A stretch of DNA of 64,000 nt from Rhea pennata (Eukaryota > Chordata > Aves > Rheiformes > Rheidae). Shown here one piece after another: positions 12,101 through 22,402 of the stretch. The DNA is taken from NCBI RefSeq assembly GCF_028389875.1, contig NC_084674.1:13239501-13303500 (forward strand), in the 5' to 3' direction. Both the position numbers and the translations under genes were made by a program. The notes beneath the pieces were generated by a model that did not search any database, was not told the DNA's origin, and saw nothing but the letters and a program-made list of their open reading frames with translations. Each line of letters starts with the position of its first letter. The first letter of the stretch is position 1.

Positions 12101-15100
12101 CCCAGGTTGGTTTTGGGGAGTTGCCATTTGACAGCACCGACAACTTCAACAGTTGTTCTGATGTGTGTTTCCGGGTGGCAGACTATAACTTCCTGTGCCA
12201 TAAGGTATGTGCTTGTGCTATGCTTCATTCCTCCCTGCTCGTTGCCCTGAGTCTGCCTGGGTCTCCCACTCACCCAGTGCTGGATTCACCCTGCAGAAGC
12301 AGTATTGCCTCATTAGCTGGAAAACCAGCAGTCTTACTGCAGCTGGAGACTGTATCTGAAGCACTTAACGAAACAGCCAACCCGGCCTTTCTTGCAGAGA
12401 TGAGGAGATGGATTAGTGATTTGAGCTACAGCATTCGCCACTGCAAAACCTCCTACTTTTGGTTTGTGAGTGCAGTGTTTGGAGAGGGCAATATTTGATT
12501 TGCAAGTCAACAGCAATAGGAATGGATTTTGAGAGTTCCCACTCAGCCTTTTTGCCCTACTTCAATGCTAATTTTGAATCCTTTAAGCTTACTAATGCAG
12601 GGTAGGTATGTTCAAAAGTAAGGCATGGCAGGAAAAATGAGAAAAAGCTGTCTCAGAGATTGCAGATGCAGCTTCAAAACAGGGAGAGTCAGAATTATGT
12701 AGTCAGAACTTCAGAAATACCTTTGCTCTGACTGTTGGTTGGTTAGCTCTGTCCGGCTTGGAGCCGTGGGAAGAGGTACTAGTGTTTTCACCTTTCTTCC
12801 TCTGCAGGCATTTTTTTGTGGTCGCAGTGATTATTTCAAAGCCCTCCTTGAAGACCATTTCTGTGAGAGTGAGGAGTTGCAGACACAGCCCAGCATCCCT
12901 GTGGTGACTCTCCACAACATTACAGAAGACATTTTCATCAGAGTCCTCTACTACATCTATAGCGATGACACAGAGGTGAGGCCAGCCATGGGAGCCCTTC
13001 CTCCTTTACTGTCTTATTCTGGAGGTGTTCACAGCAGTGTCCTCCTGCAGCATGCTGGAGATGATTTCTTAAATTCCACTGCACTATTCAGGCTACTCAG
13101 TTATCTTAGGAACCTATATATGGGAACTTGCTGTTAGCCAGTAGGGATCTAGTTTGTGTATGTGACATTAGGGAATCCAAATCCTAGTTTTTCATCCCAT
13201 GACAAAAGCTTGGAAATTGGTTTGCATGTTATATGTTGGCCCAATACAGTGCCAGGATTTGCAGATTTCACCTGCATGGGCTCTCTGGAGGGTGAGCATC
13301 TGCCACTAGATGGCAGCTTGAACACATTTGGAGATGTGGAAGTGTTAAAGAGATTCCTACTTATTTACTCTTGGCATCACAACACTTTTTTCCATTTGTA
13401 GTAAGTCATTATTGCCACTGTTATTTATTGCTGGGGTAGGCAGAGGTCCCACTGGGAGATCAGAGCCCTGCTGTGCTCAGTATCACAAGCAGCAACAAAA
13501 TTACCTCAACTCACCCAGTTTGCAGCATAAAGGAAGGTGCAGCAGATCTCAATGTTCAAGCAGCTTCCTGCTTTGGTTTTGGAGCAAATATTTTCCACAA
13601 GTTTAGCTACAAGATGCACGGGCATATTCTGGCATTGGGGCAGTGAACAGGAACACTTCTGCACCTGCCAGTGTCACTTCTGCCAAGGAGCATTAGTGCT
13701 CTGGGTTGGGTGCTGCACACAGAGAGCGCACACAGCTGTGGCCTTGTTTCTGCTGACCTGTTCCACCCCAGGCAGCAGCAGGCAGTGCACAGTAGGGAGA
13801 TAGATTCAGCAGGCAGCAAGAGCAGGACTGCTGTTGGTATTTGAGAGAGTGAATGCTTCACCTGTTTGCACTCTATTCAGCCACTCTCTGAAAGGGCAGG
13901 CAGAGAGGGAGGGAAGCATGTTAGGTTGTGAGGACCCTCCAGACTGTTGTGGCAACACTGCAGTGTAACCCTGTCACCATGCACCTCTCCAGTCTGCCTG
14001 CGCATCTCATGACGGCTTGCAGGAGGGATGCTACCCAAGCAGCCATTCCTCTCCAAAGGATGCCTAGGCTGTCCTTATTTGGCAATTGAGAGCACAGCTC
14101 AGAGCAGGAGGATGGACCACCAAAAACATGTAGGAATGGAAAAGAACTTGCTCGTGTGTTTCCTATGGAGAACAGTGCCACCGTAGAAACTAGCCTGGAT
14201 ATCAGACCGAGCCGCAGGCAAACTTCTGTGCAGAGTTCATCTGTTTTGAGAAGCTGCCTGGAAAAAATATTGAAGAAAACAGACATGTGGAATTGGAGCT
14301 ATATTCTTATGTGGAGTATTCTTTCTCCCCTTTGGGTTTAGCCAGCCAAGTTTCAGCATTCCCAATTCCACTTGCTTTTTTGCAAAAGATTTAAATATCT
14401 CTCTCTGCCTTGTAGCAGTGACAGTCCTTGTAGCCAGGATGAAGAGCATGTGCAGAGGACAGGAGAGGCTCCAAGAACACTTGTGTGGGCTCAAGGGGAG
14501 CTTTCAGAGAAATGTTTGCCAGGTCTGCCCTTTATCGAAACAGTTGGGATCTGCTGCCATAAAAACCACTGACTTGAACGCCTCCAGCTTATGAGGTTCC
14601 TAGAGCATTATGAAAGGACAAAGCAGCACTTGATTAATAACCCCAAGAGCTTTGTTATACCACTGTGACACTATAGCATTTGTGGCTTGTCTCTAACACA
14701 TCTTGCATCCTTCTGCACAGCTGTTGCAGGGTATTATACTGCTGTGACATTTGCTCCAAGTAGTCTCAGCAAACACCGATGTGGACAGCTGTAGGGGAAG
14801 AAATAATTGGCTTGTGCAGTTGTCAGAATGGGAAACCACATGTGTAGATGTGTACAGCAGTGTTGCTGCTGAATGGTCATCAGGGTGATGGGCCACATGG
14901 CACCAGAGTTACGGTTCCTCACTCTAGACCTGTGTGGCTCAGTCTGTAGGTGTTAGTGATCTGGCCTCCTCCAAAGCCAGGGTATGCTGTCAGATTCACT
15001 GTTGAGTTGCAAGTGGGTAACTGCACTCTTTGCACTTCACATTAGCAGGAACAGAACTGTGTGGAAAGAGACTCCAGTTCCAGGTTAGTGACGCAGATAG

Positions 15101-18100
15101 CTGACTAAAATAGGATCTGCCCAGCCAAGGGGAAGAGATTGAGTGAAGCTGGCAGTGGTGTCACCTGTATTACCTACAGTATTTCTTATTATCAGATCAC
15201 TTGCAAGGAACAAAAGTACCCAAGAGGGAAATGGGGGAATGATTATCTAGCTCAAGAGTCTGAAAATGCGCCATGGACAACAGTGTAAACTTGAACATTG
15301 GGTACCTGAGTTTAGCCCAGTTTGAATGCCTATTCAAAGCCCCTCAAAGTTTACTTGGGGTGCAATTTTCTGTCCTTGGATATATCCCTATGTCACTGGA
15401 TTTGTTCCTTCTATGTGGTCCATCCAGCTTTGATACAGATGTGAAAATATTCCTTATCTTGAAGGCCCCTTGTGCCTTAAGGCTAGATTTGACCTTCTAC
15501 TTTAGATACTGAGATGTTTTGCAGGAGTCTTGGTTCTGACTGTAACTGCTTGAGATTGTTACTAATTCTTTGGGAGCTGTGTTTGAAGTAGAAAAGAGGG
15601 GCTGCTGTCCTTTTCCTGCATGTTTCTTAATCTGAGATCTCTGCAATGCTTGTCTCTGCAAGAAGGCTGTGGTATGTATAAGCTTGCCCAGTGAGTTTTT
15701 GTCAATGGATGTTTGCTACCCTGGTGATCTTTCACTGTGGTGCAGAGTTTCTTTGCCAGTTGAGCTTCCTCCATCAAGTGAACTGGGACACTGGTAACCG
15801 CTTCTTGTAGTCCTGCATGGGCTGGTTTGGGCTTGTCAGGTCTCTGATTTGATAATACCTGGAGTTCCCAAAGTACATGGAAATGACAGCGGGGGCAGGA
15901 GGATGGGTTGGCTGATCTTAAGAGAATAGTGTGTTGTAGGGTGTGTGTTGGGGGATTGTCTTGTTGTGTTTTCTTTTTCTCTCCAAAATGTGAGTCCAGC
16001 AGTACAAAGTGGGAGGTAAAGAGATAAAGGTCTAGTGGAGGCAAAGGTGCTCTTTGTCAGCCTTTTTCTTTTCCCCATCTAGAACAGGCTTTAAGTTCCT
16101 CTGGCAAAAGCCACCTGGACAGCCTGCACAGCCTGCAGCTGCACTTCAGTGTTCAGTATTGCTGTGTGCTTGGCTAGAGGAGAGAGTTACAGGATGGCAA
16201 ACATCTTGCTTTGCGAGGAGCAGACTGCAGCATTTCAAACTTCTGCCCACCATTACAGTGACTGAGTGGAAGACCTAACCCTGAAAGTCTGAGCTCCTGA
16301 TATAGGGTTATGATTAGCACTTGCCCTCTAATAGGCAATACCAGTTCAGGAAATCTCTGCTAATATGTAAGAGAAGGCAGTAGTTTGCCAGTGGCAAGTG
16401 GAGTCTGTAGGACAAGATGGTAATTCCCCTCTTTCCATTGCCAGCTGTCACCAGAGAACGCCTACGATGTGCTATGTGTGGCAGACATGTACCTGCTGCC
16501 TGGACTCAAGCGCCTGTGCGGCAGGACCTTGGCACAGATCCTCGACGAGGACAACGTTGTCAGCATCTGGCGGATCGCAAAGCTGTTCCAGCTGACTCGT
16601 CTGGAGGACCAGTGCACAGAGTACATGGCAAAGATCATTGAGAAGGTAGCAGAAAAGGGCCATATGTGCCCATAAATTTGGCTGCATAATGAGCCATAGA
16701 TTAAAAACTAGGTTTTATAGCTGTACTTTGCTCCTTAATAAATAGTTGCCATCTCTGGTTTGAAGTGCTTCCTGAAAAAGAGCTATAAGAATAGGAAAGC
16801 ACACGTCAGGTTAGGGCTCAGAACAAGGAGTGTGGTGGTACCTGACATCACTGCAGTAACCTCGATGTTGCTGGCCATGTAGCATGACCTCATGGACTGT
16901 GTGCTGCAAAACCTGCCCAAAAGGTACTGTAAGTTCTGTGGGCAGATGGCTGTGCTGAGCTTTCAGCTACCATGACTGGAGCAACTACAGTGTTGCTCAA
17001 ATACACCAGCTGCAGCCCAGAGAACTGGGGTGTGCAGGGCAGCTCTGTGTTGGAAGCACGTCGATGTTTGTCTGTAGCCTACTGAGGATCTTCCTAGCAT
17101 AATGCTATAGAAAGGAGTAACCAAGGTGATCTTCACCCTCCTGCAGGATGACAAATCTAACAGAGGTTTCCACAAGGAAACTTGGCTGTTGACCAGCCAG
17201 AAGTAACAAATCTAACACTGAAATTTCATTTATGAGGCTCAATTTAAGCGTTATCATGAGTCTGATTATAGCTAGGAGTTTCAGGACTCAAGGAGAAAGT
17301 CACTATACAGAAGGACAGGCTAGACTGTGGGGTATTTTTATACCTATACGGGTGTCTCATAAATGACTTGTACAGCACACATGGGAAAGCAGCACTTTTC
17401 ACCTGCAAATTGAAAGATGTGCAATTCTTTCTGGCTTGTGAAAACCACGAAGGAAGTAATTTGGAGACTGTTCTCTTGCTCATGTACAATTGGGAGATGA
17501 TAGACAGATCAGCATGGACCCAGACCTGGCTTCTGAAAAGGGATTTTGGTTCAAAAGCAGAATGAATATCATAAGTAGAAATGGGGCAAGCTATGACTTT
17601 GCTTAAATGTTTGCTTTTCATTCTCCTCTAGCCTGAACAGGAGTCATTGGGCCCAGCACTGTAAATGTGCCTTCCTAGGGGCATTGACACAAATGGAGCC
17701 AACCCAACTGTTAAAATATCAATAGCTGCAGTGTCTTGTGGAGATGCACTGATGCTGGCAACAGGGGAGAGGTTTTGGCAGAGACTTGTAGTATAGGCTG
17801 GGGGTCAGCAGCCTGCTATGCCCAGACACAGTTTGATAGCATGGACAGACAGAAGCTGCCTCTCACCCTTCAGCATGCCGCATGTTCCTGGAGAACTCAA
17901 TACAAAATCATTTATGGGTGAAGTGATTTTGTCAGGCTGGACATGGAACAGAGCAGCTGTGATCTACTGACTGGCTGTCGGTGATGGGGCTGAGAGCCAT
18001 GATGGGCAGAGTAGTATTTGTGGTTCCTGGTCCTCAGTTGGGCACATGCACCCTCTGCCTTGCCTGTGGCAAGACACTGCCTAAAGGTGCCTGGCAGCTT

Positions 18101-18700
18101 CTCTTGGCTCCTGCTGCTGGCTCTTGCTGGGGAGCCTTTCTTGAGGGAATTTTATGTATATTTGTGGTGTCCTGGTACCAGAGCTATGAATACTTGGTTA
18201 ATGAATATTCGAGTGTACTGTGTGGGGTACAGGTTCCTCACAGTCATGACCATTTATTGTTGGAATTTTATTGCCTCCTTCAGATGAATGGCAGGACTGC
18301 ATGTGCACTCAATGGTACGTTTGCATCTACAGGCATGTCTCCAAATGGTGTCTGTAGAATGCTCAGGAAGATTTGGGTCTCCACGTAGCCTTAGCATTCC
18401 TATCTCCTCCTGCTGGCTCAACAGTCGCTGAGCCCATTATCCTGTTGTCTGCCCTCTGGTCTTGCTAATGTTTATCTTGTCCATCCCATCCAGCTGGTGG
18501 AGTTGGAGGAGTTTGTGACCGCTGTGAAGGAGAATGCGGAGGCTGTGGAGGAACGGCAGGAGACTGACTCCATTCCCTTGGTCGACGACATCCGCTTCCA
18601 CATCACCAGCAATGTGCAGACTTACAGTGCCATCGAGGAAGCCAACCAGAAACTTGAAGCTCTGGAAAACCTTCTGGCCAGTATAGGGCTCGAGTGCTGA
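57..18700 (+). CDS. ABTB1: ABTB1, ankyrin repeat and BTB domain-containing protein 1, C-terminal 317 residues (seven exons, 5'-partial)
   Basis: Joined coding exons are 57-102, 1114-1230, 6561-6676, 12106-12204, 12808-12975, 16445-16645 and 18494-18700. Together they give 954 nt, 317 codons plus stop, with every junction GT-AG and in phase. The human protein is 478 residues; this part corresponds to about residue 161 to the end, with one residue fewer in the linker after VLTIEP. The domains in order are the end of the first BTB/POZ domain (LLQYLYTGRLDIDVEY), a linker, a complete second BTB domain (about CFRVADYNFLCHK through VLYYIYSDDTE), then a BACK-like helical tail ending in SIGLEC. The ankyrin repeats are upstream of the window. 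The family (also called BPOZ) is described as a BTB adaptor linked to PTEN growth-suppressive signalling; that role is literature knowledge, not visible here. No frameshift or stop is present, so the gene looks functional. The gene is larger than human ABTB1 (about 8 kb) because two introns exceed 5 kb. Confidence 0.96.
103..1113 (+). other. ABTB1: ABTB1 intron (1.0 kb)
   Basis: The intron runs from donor GTAAAC to acceptor TTGTCAG. Its only notable content is the 25-T run next to the acceptor. Nothing else coding or repetitive was recognised. Confidence 0.85.
1081..1105 (+). repeat. T25 mononucleotide run forming the polypyrimidine tract of an ABTB1 acceptor
   Basis: Twenty-five uninterrupted T residues are followed by CTTGTCAG and then the exon starting at 1114. 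The run is both a slippage-prone microsatellite and the splice acceptor's pyrimidine tract. Confidence 0.9.
1114..1230 (+). CDS. ABTB1: ABTB1 coding exon b (after first BTB core)
   Basis: This 117-nt exon lies between TTGTCAG and GTAAGC. It completes the shared glycine codon, then reads RLDIDVEYVNDCKRLAKQ and on through a Leu/Asp-rich helix to KVYEF. It matches human RLDIGVEHVSDCERLAKQ. It ends one base into a valine codon. It belongs to the helical part between the two BTB domains. Confidence 0.96.
1231..6560 (+). other. ABTB1: ABTB1 intron (5.3 kb)
   Basis: The intron runs from donor GTAAGC to acceptor CTTCTTCCAG. It contains short low-complexity pieces: a G/T-rich stretch near 2587-2621, an AAAT cluster near 3137-3156 and a T run near 3168-3183. 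I recognise no transposon, RNA gene or conserved exon in it. Confidence 0.85.
6561..6676 (+). CDS. ABTB1: ABTB1 coding exon c (inter-BTB linker)
   Basis: This 116-nt exon starts after CTTCTTCCAG and ends at CGG before GTAGGG. Its first two bases complete a valine, then it reads SSKPGTCVKVLTIEPT and ends LLADCALPAELR. Human has ASKPGTCVKVLTIEPP and LLADCALPPELR. The linker after IEP is one residue shorter than human. Phase at the end is zero. Confidence 0.96.
7597..7620. repeat. Alternating purine-pyrimidine tract
   Basis: A mostly strict alternation of G/C and T/G-type dinucleotides around GTGCGCATGCACGC is the sequence class able to adopt Z-DNA. No function is implied beyond composition. 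Confidence 0.6.
8321..8376 (+). repeat. Polypyrimidine tract (T with sparse C)
   Basis: Fifty-six pyrimidines with no purine, ending in an 18-T run. Parts have mirror symmetry (CTTTT/TTTTC blocks). It is probably simple sequence in the ABTB1 intron. Confidence 0.85.
8862..8933. repeat. Clustered inverted repeats around TCACAGTTC / GAACTGTGA
   Basis: TCACAGTTC at 8862-8870 and GAACTGTGA at 8877-8885 are perfect inverted copies separated by 6 nt. GAACTGTGATT at 8877-8887 is a perfect inverted match to AATCACAGTTC at 8923-8933, and a near copy (GAACAGTGATTA) sits at 8889-8900. Either hairpin could form; this may be a relic of a small hairpin element. Confidence 0.6.
12106..12204 (+). CDS. ABTB1: ABTB1 coding exon d (start of second BTB domain)
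   Basis: This 99-nt phase-0 exon lies between CTTCCCAG and GTATGT. It reads VGFGELPFDS and then NSCSDVCFRVADYNFLCHK. Human has NSCPDICFRVAGCSFLCHK. It opens the second BTB/POZ domain. Confidence 0.96.
12205..12807 (+). other. ABTB1: ABTB1 intron (0.6 kb)
   Basis: The intron runs from donor GTATGT to acceptor CCTCTGCAG. Nothing notable was seen inside. Confidence 0.85.
12808..12975 (+). CDS. ABTB1: ABTB1 coding exon e (core of second BTB domain)
   Basis: This 168-nt phase-0 exon lies between CTCTGCAG and GTGAGG. It begins AFFCGRSDYFKALLEDHF and ends VLYYIYSDDTE. Human has AFFCGRSDYFRALLDDHF and VLYYMYSDHTE. The variable middle (after ESEE) differs from human but keeps the same length. Confidence 0.97.
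12976..16444 (+). other. ABTB1: ABTB1 intron (3.5 kb)
   Basis: The intron runs from donor GTGAGG to acceptor CATTGCCAG. I see no repeat family, RNA gene or further exon in it. Confidence 0.85.
16445..16645 (+). CDS. ABTB1: ABTB1 coding exon f (end of second BTB and BACK-like helices)
   Basis: This 201-nt phase-0 exon lies between TTGCCAG and GTAGCA. It reads LSPENAYDVLCVADMYLLPG, LKRLCGRTLAQ and RLEDQCTEYMAKIIEK. It is nearly identical to human across the YLLPGLKRLCGR stretch and is the best conserved exon in the window. Confidence 0.98.
16646..18493 (+). other. ABTB1: ABTB1 last intron (1.8 kb)
   Basis: The intron runs from donor GTAGCA to acceptor CATCCAG. No other features were recognised. 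Confidence 0.85.
18494..18700 (+). CDS. ABTB1: ABTB1 terminal coding exon with stop
   Basis: The 207 nt of coding sequence after CATCCAG read LVELEEFVTAVKENAEAV, then RQETDSIPLVDDIRFH and VQTYSAIEEANQKLEALE, ending SIGLEC and TGA at 18698-18700. Human ends SIGLDC. The region is strongly acidic and helical and forms the C-terminal tail. Confidence 0.98.
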   Translation: MVELEEFVTAVKENAEAVEERQETDSIPLVDDIRFHITSNVQTYSAIEEANQKLEALENLLASIGLEC

Positions 18701-19530
18701 TGTGTGCAAACCTTGCCTGTCATATGCAGCCTGCGTAACCCTCTACAGTGATTTGACTCAGACTGCAGGAACATCTGAGTCTCTGAATGTCCCTTTTCCC
18801 CTCCCTTGTCCTCCTTCCCATCCACTTCCAGGCATGGTTTCTTTTTAATTTATTTATGTCTGGACACTTGCATGTCTGGTTTGTGTTTGGTTTTATTTTG
18901 ATTTTGTTTCTCCTTCCAGAAATAGCTCCTAAAGCACAGCCCAGTTCAGTAGCTGCTGCTTGTACAGTACAGTGCAGACAGGAGACTGTGGGTCATTGAG
19001 GGCAAGGGAGCTGCTGTGGGGAACTTGCTACTGCCTCGCGTAAGGACCCGTCCTGTTCTGTTGTCCAGTCACACACTTCTGAAACTGGGTCGCACCAGGG
19101 TATTTGTTACATTGCCACTAGCAGAGGAGGAAAACTGGATTAAACTCTCCAAATAAGTACCTTAGAAAGGAGCTGTTTTTTCTTTCACTGTCAGCGTTAT
19201 AAGATTGGCAAAGGTGGGCAGTGCTTCCCTGACAGGGACACAGGATCACTTGACTGTTTGGAAAGAGCTGTTTTCACCTGCTATTCTAGTTCATAGGTGA
19301 AAAATGCCAAAATGATTTCCAGGTCTTCCCTAGCTTTTTGTTGCCTCGAAGTGTTGGCATTTAGATTTGCACGCTCAGGGGAGTGGCAAAACTCAGGTTT
19401 TAAAATATCTGAGTTCTGGCAGATGGACGATTATTTTCAATCAGGAGCATAGCAAAGATACGATGTTTTCCTTGTACTGTGTGAGATGCACAACTTCAGA
19501 AATTAAAAGCTTTGCTTTCTGAACACAAAT
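18701..19530 (+). other. ABTB1: ABTB1 3' UTR, likely short form
   Basis: This is noncoding sequence after the ABTB1 stop. The first plausible polyadenylation signal is ATTAAA at 19502-19507. It is followed about 25-40 nt later by a G/T-rich stretch (GGGAGTGTGGTGG), the arrangement expected of a cleavage site. The end given is approximate. Confidence 0.5.
19502..19507 (+). terminator. Candidate ABTB1 polyadenylation signal ATTAAA (proximal)
   Basis: ATTAAA is followed by a GT-rich downstream element near 19534-19546. It lies about 0.8 kb after the stop codon. Confidence 0.5.
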
Positions 19531-21121
19531 CTTTGGGAGTGTGGTGGAGACCAGAGACCTGTTCTAGAAGGCAATAGCTTTCGATGCATTAAAAGGGTGA
19601 AGTTCCCGTTTTTGTCCTAGCAGGACAAGGAGCACCTTCTTGGAATAGGCACTTTTCCTTTCTCTTGGTCTGTTGTTGGAGAGCAAAACTCACTTATGCT
19701 GGTGGGTCGGGGGAGAGGGGCCTTTTGGGCCTGTTGCAGGGCAGCTGTCCCACTCTCTGACCTTCTGGCTTGGCTCAGCCTTGAGCCTTGTAGCTTTATT
19801 GTTCTCCAGGAAATTCACTGTTTGTGCTAATGAATGTTTTTGAATCTGTGTTCTGCAGTAGGTCGCGTTATCTCTTCGTCTCCCTGGACTCCTAATGAGG
19901 GTAATGATGTTCTTTCTCCTTGGCGCCAATCAGCAGCCGATACCCGTGCGCAAAGCCTGCTTCGCTGCCCTCGGAGCTGTTCATCCCCAGCACAGCGAGT
20001 TGCGAAGGTCTGGAGCCTCTAGGGCATGGAGAGGGCAAAGCACACTCTGCCGTGCTGCGAGTTGGGAGGGAGAAAAGGGGTTGTGTGAAGTACAGGGGGG
20101 ATCTTGCATGAACAGTGGGCTGCCATTACTGGTGGATGCTGATTGTCACTTTGGTCACTTTATGAGGCAAGAGCTTAAAATAACTCTGTCAAAGGGGCCT
20201 GGCCCCCCTACAGCTGCAGGGGAGTGCTTGCATGGGTAAGGGACTGGTCTGGACAAAGACTTGTTAGAGATGTGGAGGTGCGGGCAGGATGGGCTGCCTT
20301 TCCCTGCTAATCCCATGTGGCGAAAAACACACTCTCCCCCAGCATGTGAGAACACACTGCCGTGCTCAGCGCACTGCCCAGACCTGGCACGGCTTTGAAG
20401 TTGTGTGCTCTTACGTGGGCAGGCTGGGGCAGGCTGCAGAGAAGCTGCTCGGTGGTGGTTGGGTAATGCACTCTAGAGAAGCTGGACTCCAGCAACAGTG
20501 TGCCAGGATTGAGCTGCACGGGCAGGGAGCTTTGGGACAGACATGGCAGGGCAGGAAGGAGGTGCATTGCCAAACTGGACCCTGGGTGCTTGTGCAATTT
20601 GTCATCTGTTTTTAACTGGTTTCTCTTGCAGGACAAGTCCCTTTAGGGTAGGGGGTGATGGCTGCATGGCTCTTCAGGCAGTGTCTGCCTTGCTTCTGTT
20701 TCAAAATGCTTGTGTAGAAATAAAAGGAGTCCCTGTGGTTTGCTTTCTGCAGCCATTTTAGGGTGGGTAAAGGAATGTGTCCGTGCAGGTTTGTGTCCCT
20801 GTATGAGAGCAGGGAGCAGCAGGGGAGGTTCTTCTGTTTGGGGTGGTGATGTGGAAAGGAGCTGTATTTGTTATGCAATTTGTGGGATATACAAATCTCT
20901 TCACCTCCATGTGCATCTCCAAGCTCAGAGCAGCTTTGACACAACAGCCAGAGCGCTCAACACAACTTGAACTGATAAAAGCAGCTCAGTAAAGCTTTAA
21001 TATGAAGTTCCATATATTTTAGGGAAAGAGGGGTGTTTAGTGTGCTTTGGAAACAACTCATAGCTTGACCCAGCTAGTACAGTTCACCAATGTTTTTCCT
21101 CCCTTTGTTGCTGAAGATGAC

Positions 21122-21127
21122 AATAAA
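21122..21127 (+). terminator. Candidate polyadenylation signal AATAAA
   Basis: AATAAA lies on the + strand 2.4 kb after the ABTB1 stop, in an A/T-rich setting. The downstream GT element is weak. Confidence 0.3.
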
Positions 21128-21942
21128 CATAAGCAGGATGTTTAGTTTATCGCATCCCCTCTGCTCTTCCTGTGTAAATTCCCTATCTGACATCTCGGTA
21201 GTTGGCTTTCCACAGCATCAGGGTTGTGACAGCTCTGCACGAGGCTCCGGTGGAGCCACCAGAGAACTGAGCGTGGCCTTTGCCTTCTGCTTGTGCTGAA
21301 CGAGATGCAGAAATGGGATCACTGAGGAACGTGCTGATGTTTTTCTCTGCAGACACCTCAGCTCCTGAAGCAATGTGGACACTGGTAGCAGGCAAAGCAA
21401 GGAGGAGGCAGAGCAGGGGCGGTGATTTGGAGAAGCGTTTTCTCCATATGACTGCTCTTAATTCCATTCCCGCATCCTTAAGCATGGAGCAAGCGGGGCT
21501 GCAGTTATACGAGTGCAGTGAAAGGTCAGTGTGGCCTTTTGATTTGCACCCCCTGGTAGCACAGTTGCACGCGGGCTGCCAAGCAAACGCCTCATCCGTC
21601 TGCGTGCACTTAGTGGTCGCATCTGTGAACACCACCAGATTGCCCAATTACTCGGGGTCTTTTAACCCCCCTCCTTTTGGCAAAACAGGGCTATGAAAAA
21701 GCATGCGTAAGCAGATGGTCAGCATGCAGGCAGGCTCCTAATAAGATGAGCCGGGTCATAACATAGATATGAATTTACTTTATTCACATTGCAAATAATT
21801 TTATCACAAGATAAAAAAAAAAAACTAAGGATTTTTTTTCTTGTTGCCAGTGTCCTTTTTGTGTTCTGTTGCCTCTGTCCTTTTTATTTACTACCAGCCA
21901 CCTGTTGAATTAAGGAGATTGTAAAGTTTATCAGAGCAACAA

Positions 21943-21955
21943 TATATATATATAA
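21943..21955. repeat. Short TA dinucleotide run
   Basis: A short run of alternating A and T lies just upstream of the distal AATAAA. Confidence 0.6.
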
Positions 21956-21982
21956 AAAGAAATGTGCAAGCATGTGTGCAGC

Positions 21983-21988
21983 AATAAA
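21983..21988 (+). terminator. Candidate distal polyadenylation signal AATAAA
   Basis: AATAAA in a strongly A/T-rich stretch is followed by TTTCTGCTGTGGCC about 30 nt downstream. This is a good distal cleavage-site candidate for ABTB1 or an unannotated + strand transcript. Confidence 0.4.
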
Positions 21989-22317
21989 AAGCTATATATT
22001 TCACTATATCTATTTCTGCTGTGGCCTATTTATTAGCAGCTGACGTCAGGGTGGCTTTATTTCTGGAAGAACTTGGTGGGTTCCTTCAGTTTGTTTTCCT
22101 GCACCCAAGCAGATGGCTGGCTCTGCATCGTCCTGCTTCAAGCAGTGAGGAAAACGTGACTGCTTCGCTCCCTTGCTGGCCTGTTTGGGAGTAAGGTACT
22201 GTGGTTTTTATTGAATCCTTTCTCTTAGAAGTGTTTTTCATTAGCAGCACCATGGCACAGCCTTGATAAACACTGTGATGGTGTGTCAGGGAGGTGATTT
22301 TTATCTTGAAAAAATTG

Positions 22318-22402
22318 CTCTGGGCAGTCCTCAGCAGATGAGTTGTCCATCTTCTCCTCTTGTCACCCTGTGCTGGTGTTGTCTGTGCCTCTGTCATTAC
22401 TG
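22318..22402 (-). repeat. Exon-like segment, copy B of an inverted pair
   Basis: Read on the - strand, this segment matches 25830-25913 of the + strand. Over 22318-22391 about 64 of 72 aligned bases agree, with a 2-nt insertion in this copy. The match starts at a CAG trinucleotide that would be a splice acceptor. After the insertion the frame reads EEKMDNSSAEDCPEQ. The insertion breaks the frame with the preceding residues (EAQTTPAQGD). The family is unknown to me. Confidence 0.6.

Larger units (their letters stand above)
6677..12105 (+). other. ABTB1: ABTB1 intron (5.4 kb)
   Basis: The intron runs from donor GTAGGG to acceptor CTTCCCAG. It holds an alternating purine-pyrimidine tract (7597-7620), a 56-nt polypyrimidine tract (8321-8376) and a cluster of inverted 9-11 nt repeats (8862-8933). 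No further exon or transposon was recognised. Confidence 0.85.
19531..21982 (+). other. Distal ABTB1 3' UTR or intergenic sequence
   Basis: No gene was recognised. If the distal signals at 21122 or 21983 are used, this is an extended 3' UTR; otherwise it is intergenic. The short ORFs on both strands resemble no family I know. Confidence 0.35.

Noticed and set aside
15562..16078. Long - strand ORFs of 160 and 80 codons
   Set aside because: They overlap in different frames inside an ABTB1 intron, with no recognisable domain or splice structure.
22086..22397. 103-codon - strand ORF starting MTEAQTTPAQGD
   Set aside because: It reads copy B in the frame that is lost after the 2-nt insertion. 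Beyond that point the peptide has no counterpart in copy A, so it is not supported as a gene.
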